NCBI GenBank assembly: GCA_900549535.1 | Contig: UROR01000103.1 | Location: 1-7,292, forward strand | Length of the DNA stretch: 7,292 nt | Source of the DNA: an uncultured Collinsella sp. | GTDB lineage: Bacteria > Actinomycetota > Coriobacteriia > Coriobacteriales > Coriobacteriaceae | Direction of reading: 5' to 3' | Shown: positions 1 through 5,329 of the stretch, piece by piece | How the letters are laid out: the number at the start of each line of letters is the position of its first letter | How positions within the stretch are numbered: position 1 is the stretch's first letter | Translations under genes and position numbers: made by a program | The notes under the pieces: model-generated | Seen by the model: only the letters and a program-made list of their open reading frames with translations | Databases searched by the model: none | Told to the model about the DNA's origin: nothing

Positions 1-1252
1 AGTTTTGCACCTTGGTCGTGGTGCCCTTGGCTGTAAGAGGCGAGTTGCAGTTGAGGGTGACGTTGGGGTTCATGCCGTTTTGGATGGCGGTGGCCAGCGT
101 AAAGGCCTTAAACGTGGAGCCCACGGGACGCTTGGCCGTGGCGTGGTTCACGTGGTTCTCGTCGGCGTTGTAGTCGTATCCGCCCACCATGCACTTGATG
201 TAGCCGGTCTTGGGGTCGACGACGACCATGCCCATGTCCAGGCCGTCGAGCGAAAGCGTGTCGAGCTGGGCGCGCACGGCCTCCTCGGCAGTCTGCTGCA
301 TCGTGGGGTCGATGGTGGTCTTGACGGTCAGGCCGCCCTTAAACAGCACGTCGGTGGAGAACTCCTGCTCCAGCAGCTGCTTAACATAGGCGACAAAGTA
401 GGGCTGCGAATACACGTCGACGCCGCTGCCCGAAATCTCGGTCACGTTGAGGGTGATGGGCTCGGCCTGCGCAGCGTCGTGCTCCTCCTGCGTGATGTGA
501 CCCAGGCGCAGCATGTTGTCGAGGACCTTGTTGCGGCGAGACAGCGCCAGGTCGGGATTGACCGTGGGGTCATACTGCGACGGCGAGTTGGGAAGGCCGA
601 TGAGCAGCGCGGCCTCGCTCAGGGTGAGGTCGGCGGCGCTCTTGGACAGATAGGTCTCTGCCGCTGCCTCGATGCCGTAGGCGCCATGGCCGTAATAGAT
701 GGTGTTGAGGTACATCATGAGGATTTCGTCCTTGGAGTACATCTCTTCCATCTTGATGGCGATGTAGGCTTCGCGCACCTTACGCTCGATGGTCGAATCG
801 AACTGCTCCTCCTGCAGGATGGTGTTACGTACCAGCTGCTGGGTGATGGTCGAGGCGCCCTCGTGGCCACCGGAGACGGTTGCCACGGCAGCACGCGCGA
901 TACCCCACAGGTCGATGCCGCCATGCTCGTAGAAGCGCTCGTCCTCGACGTCGACGGTGCCCTGCAGCACGTACGGGGAAACCTGGTCTTTGGTGATGGA
1001 CTTGCGGTTTTGCGTGTAGAAGCTCGCGATCTTGTTGCCGTTGCAATCGACGATCTCGGTGGGTTCACTCACCAGATAGGCGTTGGCGTCGGTATAGTCG
1101 GGCAGATCGGACAGCCAACGATTGACGTTGCCGATCATGCCGATGCCAAACGCTACGCCCGCGATGAGCAAGAAGCCCAAGAACGAGAGCAGGATCATGG
1201 GCAGGGCATGCGTCTTGGAACGACTGCGTCCCTGTCGTTGGCGAGGACCCAT
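1..1252 (-). CDS. Class A penicillin-binding protein (PBP1A-type transglycosylase/transpeptidase), C-terminus off the left edge
   Basis: Bifunctional peptidoglycan synthase: it polymerises lipid II into glycan strands and cross-links the stem peptides outside the membrane. The visible 417 residues begin with a basic cytoplasmic tail (MGPRQRQGRSRSK), followed by one signal-anchor helix at about residues 18-40. The GT51 glycosyltransferase motifs come in order: EDERFYEHGG (102-111, catalytic Glu103), GASTITQQL (132-140), RKVRE (157-161) and KDEILMMYLN (174-183). The transpeptidase domain begins near residue 335, and its active-site SxxK is GSTFK (Ser379, Lys382). The SxN and KTG motifs would lie beyond the window. 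The ATG at 1252 is chosen because GGAG (1264-1261 on the minus strand) sits 8 nt upstream and it starts just before the basic tail. The gene is divergent from the U32 gene. Which PBP1 paralogue it is cannot be told from this fragment. Confidence 0.95.
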   Translation of the reverse strand, partial: MGPRQRQGRSRSKTHALPMILLSFLGFLLIAGVAFGIGMIGNVNRWLSDLPDYTDANAYLVSEPTEIVDCNGNKIASFYTQNRKSITKDQVSPYVLQGTVDVEDERFYEHGGIDLWGIARAAVATVSGGHEGASTITQQLVRNTILQEEQFDSTIERKVREAYIAIKMEEMYSKDEILMMYLNTIYYGHGAYGIEAAAETYLSKSAADLTLSEAALLIGLPNSPSQYDPTVNPDLALSRRNKVLDNMLRLGHITQEEHDAAQAEPITLNVTEISGSGVDVYSQPYFVAYVKQLLEQEFSTDVLFKGGLTVKTTIDPTMQQTAEEAVRAQLDTLSLDGLDMGMVVVDPKTGYIKCMVGGYDYNADENHVNHATAKRPVGSTFKAFTLATAIQNGMNPNVTLNCNSPLTAKGTTTKVQN

Positions 1253-1414
1253 ATATTGACCTCCAGGTATGTCGTGCCGAGCGGCGGGTGAGCCGCTGGG
1301 GCAGGATGGACATAAGTTATTACACGATAAACCAAACGAGGCGCGCGAGGCCTCGTGTATGCTGGATGACGGCATTTTTCAGAGTGAATGCATACCTTGG
1401 TAAGGAGTTTGCCG
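1253..1414. promoter_or_regulatory. Divergent intergenic region between the PBP and U32 genes, with two inverted repeats
   Basis: This 162-bp spacer must hold promoters for both flanking genes. A perfect 7-bp inverted repeat, ACGAGGC/GCCTCGT, lies at 1336-1342 and 1350-1356 with a 7-nt spacer. It touches a TATGCT hexamer (1358-1363, preceded by TG) that could be a -10 box for the U32 gene. A second inverted repeat, AGCGGC/GCCGCT (1280-1285, 1292-1297), would fall in the PBP 5' leader. The AT-rich core at about 1313-1336 is the likely place for the minus-strand promoter, but I see no convincing -35/-10 pair there. Promoter calls here are weak inference; the repeats are seen directly. Confidence 0.4.
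1402..1407 (+). promoter_or_regulatory. Ribosome binding site that fixes the U32 start
   Basis: AAGGAG ends 7 nt before the ATG at 1415. The in-frame ATG at 1388 lies upstream of this site and has no purine-rich sequence of its own at the right distance, so 1415 is preferred. Confidence 0.75.
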
Positions 1415-3373
1415 ATGGCGATTCGGACGATGGGGCCGAGCGGACAATACGAGACTGGATTGGATGCTGCCGGTGCGGCGCTGCCCGAGCTGCTGGCGCC
1501 GGCGGGCGGGCTCGACCAGATGCTTGCGGCCATCGCCGCGGGTGCCGATGCCATCTATGCGGGGTTGGGCGGCTTTAACGCCCGCGTGAGCGCGCATGGT
1601 TTTACGGATGACGAGTTTGCGCGCGGCTGCGCCGTGGCGCATGCCCATGGCGTGCGCGTGTACGTGACGCTCAACGTGTTCGTGTTTGACGATGAGTTAT
1701 CCGACGCGGTGGCGTTGGGAGCTCATGCACTGGAGCTGGGCGCCGATGCTCTGATTGTCGCCGATGCCGGGTTGGCCTGCGCGCTGCGCGCGGCGATTCC
1801 CGGGGTCGAGATTCACCTGTCCACGCAGGCGGGCGTTCATAGCGAAGGCGCCGTGCGGCTTGCCGCCGATGAGCTGGGGGTCGAGCGCGTGACGACGGCA
1901 CGCGAGCTGACGGTCGACGAGATTGCGGCGCTATGTGCCACGGGCGTGCCCATCGAGGTATTCTGCCACGGTGCGATTTGCATCGGCTATTCGGGGGCGT
2001 GCGAGTTCTCGGCCCTGCGGCGTGGGCGCTCGGCGATGCGCGGCGACTGCACGCAGCCGTGCCGTCTGGCGTACGACCTGGTGGACGAGGCTGGACAGAG
2101 CGTTGTCGCCGTCGAGGGAGATCGCCTGCTGTGCCCGCGCGACTATCTGGGTATTGCGCATCTGCCCGAGCTTGTAGATGTCGGCGTGGCGTCGCTCAAG
2201 ATCGAGGGGCGCATGAAGAACCCCGATTACGTATTCAACGTGGTGCGGGTGTGGCGCCGGGCACTCGATATGCTGTGCGACGGCGCGCGGGACCCCGGTG
2301 CCGTGGAAGAGCTTGAGCGCGAGCTGGGAAGGTCGTTTAACCGTGGGTTTACCGATGCGTACCTGCGAGGACGTTCGGGTGCCGAGCTGATGAGCTTTGA
2401 GCGCGCAATTAACCAGGGCGTGCGCGTGGGGCGCTTGGTCGCTGTGGGCCACGAAGAGGTGACCGTTGAGCTCGACGCCGCCGTGGCGGCGGGTGACACG
2501 CTCGAGATTCGGTTCTATCCGGGTGTCGACGCGCGTCCCGATGTGCCCAAGCGCTGGCCGCAGGTGCCCTGCCCGGTGGATGCAGCAGCGGGGAAGCGCG
2601 TCGTCGTGCATTGCAAGCGTAAGGTGGACGCGGGCTGCGAGGTGTGCCTGATTCGTAGCGCCGGCGTATTGGATCAGACGGCGGCGGTGTTGGAGCGCAT
2701 GCGGGCCGAGGCGGATGCGATTGCGCCCGTTGCACGTGCCGTTGAGGTACTGCCCTTTGAGGACGTTGCGGTGGATGGCGGTGCGTCGACGGAGTTGGTG
2801 GAGTGCGCGGTTCCCGCTCGCATGGTTTTTGCTTGGCAGCTGATGGATGCCGACCCGCGCGGGGAACTCGATTTGTCCGACGCCGTTGTGGTGCTTGACG
2901 AGGTGTGCCGCGCGAGTGACGCTGACTGGACCCGCTCACTGATGCAGCGTGCCGGGCGCGTCGTCTGCCGCAACCTGGGACAGGTGGTGATCGCTCGCGA
3001 GCTGGGCGTGGCGTTTGATGTGGCGGCGCCGGTGTTCTGCGCGAATCGGGCCACGCTTACCTGGCTGCGCGGACTCGGTGCGGGGCGGGTGTACTTGCCG
3101 GCCGAGTTGCTCGGCAATGATGCGGAGCGTATTGCCGAACTGGCTGCTGAACCCAGCGTCTTGGGTCCGGTCGACGCCGACCGTCCCGAGCTTATGGTGT
3201 GCGAGCACTGCCTGCTGACCGCCGAGGGCGTCTGCGCCACCGATGCGACGGGACAGGTCCGTTGCCGCGGCTGCTTGCGTCGTCGGCAGGTACGCTATCT
3301 GGTCGAGCGTGGCGGTACACGTCTGCCAGTTGCCATTGACGCATGCGGCAGGACGAGGATTTTCCTGTCGTAG
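1415..3373 (+). CDS. U32 family 'peptidase' (RlhA/TrhP-related, probable RNA hydroxylation enzyme)
   Basis: The product has 652 residues. The N-terminal U32 barrel opens with PELLAPAGGLDQMLAAIAAG (24-43) and carries the family signature starting at Glu181 (EVFCHGAICIGYSGACEFS). Cysteines C189, C196, C212 and C216 (the latter two in GDCTQPCRLAY) match the set that binds an Fe-S cluster in characterised relatives. SLKIEGRMKNPDYV (260-273) is another U32 hallmark. A beta-rich accessory region follows at about 370-450. The C-terminus is Cys-rich (C596, C599, C607, C617, C620, C644) and ends in the family-typical D-x-C-x-RT-x-I pattern (DACGRTRIFLS). U32 proteins were first described as collagenases, but E. 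coli RlhA (very similar length) and TrhP are needed for hydroxylation of 23S rRNA and tRNA, so an RNA-modifying role is more likely than proteolysis. The exact substrate cannot be assigned from sequence. Codon use is less biased towards C-ending codons than in tyrS. Confidence 0.9.
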   Translation: MAIRTMGPSGQYETGLDAAGAALPELLAPAGGLDQMLAAIAAGADAIYAGLGGFNARVSAHGFTDDEFARGCAVAHAHGVRVYVTLNVFVFDDELSDAVALGAHALELGADALIVADAGLACALRAAIPGVEIHLSTQAGVHSEGAVRLAADELGVERVTTARELTVDEIAALCATGVPIEVFCHGAICIGYSGACEFSALRRGRSAMRGDCTQPCRLAYDLVDEAGQSVVAVEGDRLLCPRDYLGIAHLPELVDVGVASLKIEGRMKNPDYVFNVVRVWRRALDMLCDGARDPGAVEELERELGRSFNRGFTDAYLRGRSGAELMSFERAINQGVRVGRLVAVGHEEVTVELDAAVAAGDTLEIRFYPGVDARPDVPKRWPQVPCPVDAAAGKRVVVHCKRKVDAGCEVCLIRSAGVLDQTAAVLERMRAEADAIAPVARAVEVLPFEDVAVDGGASTELVECAVPARMVFAWQLMDADPRGELDLSDAVVVLDEVCRASDADWTRSLMQRAGRVVCRNLGQVVIARELGVAFDVAAPVFCANRATLTWLRGLGAGRVYLPAELLGNDAERIAELAAEPSVLGPVDADRPELMVCEHCLLTAEGVCATDATGQVRCRGCLRRRQVRYLVERGGTRLPVAIDACGRTRIFLS

Positions 3374-3421
3374 GTGCTGCGTCGCGTCAGTTTGTTATCA
3401 TAAGAGAGTTTATGGACTTCC

Positions 3422-3448
3422 AGCACCGCCGTTTTCGGCGAGGGTGCT
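3422..3448 (+). other. Hairpin in the tyrS leader, just before the RBS
   Basis: The 96-bp gap between the U32 gene and tyrS contains AGCACC-GCCG, a TTTT loop, then CGGC-GAG-GGTGCT. This gives a 10-bp stem with a 3-nt GAG bulge in the 3' arm. It ends 8 nt before the strong AGGAGG (3457-3462), which itself ends 7 nt before the tyrS ATG. There is no U-tract, so it is not a Rho-independent terminator. Its position suggests a possible effect on translation initiation or mRNA stability, which is inference only. Confidence 0.5.
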
Positions 3449-3469
3449 ATAGCAAAAGGAGGATACCCA

Positions 3470-4681
3470 ATGCTGTCTGTTGACGAGCAAATGCGTATCA
3501 TCACCTCGGGCGCCGCGCAGATCGTTCCCGAGGCCGACCTTCGCAAGAAGCTTGAGAAGGGCGAGCCCCTCAACATCAAGCTCGGCGTCGACCCCACCAG
3601 CCCCGACCTGCACCTGGGCCACGCCGTGCCGCTGCGCAAGATGCGTCAGTTCCAGGACCTGGGCCACAACGTCACCCTCATCATCGGCAACGGTACCGCG
3701 CTGATTGGCGATCCCTCGGGCAAGAACTCCACCCGTCCGCAGCTTTCGCAGGAGCAGATCGAGGCCAATGCCGAGACCTATGTGAGCCAGGCCATGAAGA
3801 TCCTGGATCCCGAGAAGACCACCATCGTGCACAACGGCGACTGGATCCTTTCGATGGACCTGGCCGGCCTGCTGCAGGTGTGCTCCAAGTTCACCGTCGC
3901 CCGCATCCTCGAGCGCGACGACTTTACCAAGCGCTACCAGTCCCAGACGCCGATCGCCCTGCATGAGTTCCTGTATCCCGTGATGCAGGCTTTCGACTCC
4001 GTGCAGATCAAGGCCGACGTGGAGATGGGCGGCACCGACCAGCTCTTCAACCTGCTCGCCGGCCGCGAGCTCATGGAGAAGATGGGCATGGAGCCGCAGA
4101 TCGCGCTCACCATGCCGCTGCTTGAGGGCACCGATGGCGTGCGCAAGATGTCCAAGTCCTATGGCAACTACATCGGCCTGACCGACGCGCCCAAGGATAT
4201 GTTCGGCAAGACCATGTCCATCCCCGACGAGATGATCGGCAAGTACTATCGTCTGGCCAGCTCGCTCACCCCGGCCGAGGTCGACAAGATCGACGCTGCT
4301 CTGGCCGACGGCTCTGCCGACCCCTACGAGCTCAAGCGCGCTCTGGGCCGCGACCTGTGCGACACCTACCACGGCGCCGGCGCCGGCGACGAGGCTCAGG
4401 CCGAGTTCGACCGCGTATTCAAGGAGGGCCAGCTTGCCGACTTCCCCGAGAAGCATGTCGAGCTGACCGTCAACGACGAGGGTCAGATCTACCTCGCCGG
4501 CCTGCTCAAGGACCTGGGCCTTTCGGCGAGCGCCGGCCAGGCTCGTCGCGATATCGACGGCGGCGGCGTCAAGATCAATGGCAAGGCCGTGGCTCCCAAG
4601 AGCTATAACATCGATCCCAGCGCCCTCAAGCTGGGTGACACCCTCTCCGTGGGCAAGCGCAAGGGCTTCAAGTTGATTTAG
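3470..4681 (+). CDS. tyrS: Tyrosyl-tRNA synthetase (KMSKS/TyrZ-like type)
   Basis: Cytoplasmic class I aminoacyl-tRNA synthetase that charges tRNA-Tyr with tyrosine using ATP. The 403-residue product is a normal length. It shows the HIGH signature as HLGH (48-51) within LGVDPTSPDLHLGHAVPLRK, the tyrosine-pocket region around GGTDQLFNLLAGREL (187-201), and KMSKS (226-230) with the canonical spelling. The TyrS of E. coli and the main B. subtilis enzyme carry KFGKT instead, so this belongs to the TyrZ-like subgroup. A C-terminal S4 RNA-binding domain spans about 338-400. The start is fixed by AGGAGG 7 nt upstream. Codons are strongly biased to C/G endings (AAG, GAC, ATC, CTG), more than in the neighbours, fitting high expression. 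The U32 gene lies 96 bp upstream on the same strand and could be co-transcribed. Confidence 0.97.
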   Translation: MLSVDEQMRIITSGAAQIVPEADLRKKLEKGEPLNIKLGVDPTSPDLHLGHAVPLRKMRQFQDLGHNVTLIIGNGTALIGDPSGKNSTRPQLSQEQIEANAETYVSQAMKILDPEKTTIVHNGDWILSMDLAGLLQVCSKFTVARILERDDFTKRYQSQTPIALHEFLYPVMQAFDSVQIKADVEMGGTDQLFNLLAGRELMEKMGMEPQIALTMPLLEGTDGVRKMSKSYGNYIGLTDAPKDMFGKTMSIPDEMIGKYYRLASSLTPAEVDKIDAALADGSADPYELKRALGRDLCDTYHGAGAGDEAQAEFDRVFKEGQLADFPEKHVELTVNDEGQIYLAGLLKDLGLSASAGQARRDIDGGGVKINGKAVAPKSYNIDPSALKLGDTLSVGKRKGFKLI

Positions 4682-4682
4682 T

Positions 4683-4706
4683 TCCGCCGTTCTACCGAAC
4701 GGCGGA
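4683..4706 (+). other. GC-rich hairpin immediately after the tyrS stop
   Basis: TCCGCCGTTC, loop TACC, GAACGGCGGA forms a perfect 10-bp stem beginning one base after the TAG. No T-run follows (CCGGCCGAC), so it is not a classic Rho-independent terminator. It may protect the mRNA 3' end or act together with the terminator about 50 nt downstream. Confidence 0.7.
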
Positions 4707-4720
4707 CCGGCCGACGCTGC

Positions 4721-4819
4721 GCGGGCCGCATTTGGACAATCTGACGTTCAACTTCAAGGGCGCGACCAGAAGGTCAGCGCCCTTTCGTTTCACGTCACCT
4801 TGTCTCAAATGCGGCCCGC
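4721..4819. repeat. 99-nt long imperfect hairpin (nested inverted repeat)
   Basis: The outer arms GCGGGCCGCATTTG (4721-4734) and CAAATGCGGCCCGC (4806-4819) match perfectly over 14 bp. They continue with GACAA/TTGTC (4735-4739, 4800-4804; one bulged T at 4805) and TGACGT/ACGTCA (4742-4747, 4792-4797). The inner terminator stem lies inside these arms, giving about 37 paired bases in total. CGCTG occurs on both sides (4715-4719, 4821-4825), which might be a target duplication but is short enough to be chance. It could be a small non-autonomous palindromic element or an extended 3' structure of tyrS mRNA. Confidence 0.65.
4756..4790 (+). terminator. Rho-independent terminator of tyrS
   Basis: AAGGGCGC (4756-4763) pairs with GCGCCCTT (4777-4784). 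An inner GACC/GGTC stem closes an AGAA loop, with one bulged A at 4776. The 3' arm runs into TTTCGTTT. This is a strong GC stem with a T-rich tail, placed about 75 nt after the tyrS stop with no other gene between. It forms the tip of the larger 99-nt hairpin. Confidence 0.75.
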
Positions 4820-4864
4820 TCGCTGGCATTGCCAAGACATCGGCGTTATCTTGGTTGGCACTTG

Positions 4865-4952
4865 AATGATCCCTTGGGGACGGAGGAAAACGGATCATTC
4901 TGCATCGATGCGGTGCCGGTGATCCGTTTTCCTCCGTCCCCTGCGGATCATT
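4865..4952. repeat. REP/BIME-like pair of inverted 35-bp modules
   Basis: Two copies of one 35-bp module face each other: 4865-4899 (reverse orientation) and 4918-4952 (forward). The shared core is a perfect 22-bp inverted repeat (4876-4897 with 4920-4941), read on the plus strand as GGGGACGGAGG, AAAAC, GGATCA and its complement. Each module is also bounded by its own short inverted repeat, TGATCC...GGATCA, so AATGATCC (4865-4872) pairs with both 4892-4899 and 4945-4952. The 18-bp gap between modules contains the palindrome GCATCGATGC (4902-4911). The arrangement resembles REP sequences paired as BIMEs, which in other bacteria are spread by REP-associated tyrosine transposases. No transposase is visible here. 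I believe similar GGGGACGG motifs recur in Collinsella genomes, but this is recollection and not checked. Confidence 0.75.
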
Positions 4953-4965
4953 TTGGGAAATTGCT

Positions 4966-5190
4966 ATGTTGGTTTATTTAGGTTGACTTGGTAGTCTATG
5001 GGCCATTTACCTGCTTAAAGCGTCAGTCGATTACCAAAATAATGCTCTAAAAATCGTTCAAGAAGTCGCGGAGCGATTTTTGATGGGTCGTGCGTCAAGC
5101 GATGTGGCAAGTTCTTGGTTAGATATTGGTCAGTTTTGGGGCAACCTTGCCAAAAGCTTGACGAATGCAAATTTAGACGTCAGCGAATGA
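4966..5190 (+). pseudogene. Possible gene remnant: protein-like frame broken by an in-frame TGA
   Basis: A reading frame starts at ATG 4966, meets TGA at 4984-4986 after six codons, and then stays open for 67 codons to TGA 5188-5190. The translation after the stop (LGSLWAIYLLKASVDYQ..., ending ...AKSLTNANLDVSE) has a hydrophobic start and helix-like, well-mixed composition typical of real protein. The DNA is roughly 43-45% GC, far below the flanking genes, which points to acquired DNA or a decayed gene. There is no good RBS, and no intact start before the internal ATG at 5083. I do not recognise the family. It may instead be non-coding sequence that is open by chance. Confidence 0.3.
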
Positions 5191-5254
5191 ACACTTTGAG
5201 CGAGCTCGGTGCAAAATTCTGGGCTGATTCTCGATAATCGCCTTCAATCGCCCC

Positions 5255-5281
5255 TTGCCAAGCGCTGGCCTCGCTTACAAT
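5255..5281 (+). promoter_or_regulatory. Candidate sigma-70-type promoter of prmC
   Basis: The -10 box TACAAT (5276-5281) matches the consensus at five of six positions. TTGCCA (5255-5260) can serve as the -35 box with a rather short 15-bp spacer. A start site near 5288 would give a leader of about 42 nt containing the hairpin GCGCC-GTCC-GGCGC (5298-5311) just before the RBS. Because tyrS ends in a terminator, prmC needs its own promoter, and this is the best candidate in the spacer. Confidence 0.45.
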
Positions 5282-5329
5282 CTGCTCCGACATTCGCGCG
5301 CCGTCCGGCGCTTAAGAGGGGAGGGCCCC

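Noticed and set aside
5..1291. A 428-codon open frame on the plus strand opposite the PBP gene
   Set aside because: The minus strand encodes a clear PBP with all GT51 motifs and an SxxK. The plus frame is a GC-codon-bias shadow with biased, His/Val/Gly-rich composition and no RBS.
1388..1414. Upstream in-frame ATG as the U32 start
   Set aside because: AAGGAG at 1402-1407 lies between it and the ATG at 1415 and fits only the latter; the extra nine residues match no family feature.
3374..3469. T-box riboswitch controlling tyrS, suggested by AGGGTG before the RBS
   Set aside because: The spacer is only 96 nt, there is no specifier-loop structure with a Tyr codon, and the match to the conserved T-box sequence breaks after AGGGTG.
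4832..4854. CCAAGA/TCTTGG inverted repeat between the two larger elements
   Set aside because: A 6-bp stem with an 11-nt loop and no T-tract is expected by chance in a spacer of this size.
4683..4952. CRISPR array or attachment site
   Set aside because: The repeats are inverted and differ from one another; there are no regularly spaced direct repeats, no cas genes, no integrase and no tRNA gene.
5049..5081. AAAAATCG/CGATTTTT hairpin as a Rho-independent terminator
   Set aside because: The stem is AT-rich with a 17-nt loop and the T-run is part of the stem, so termination would be weak. It also lies inside a protein-like frame.
5255..5329. TTG at 5255 as an N-terminally extended prmC start
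   Set aside because: It has no RBS and lies in the probable -35 box, and the extension resembles no PrmC N-terminus. ATG 5330 has a strong RBS.
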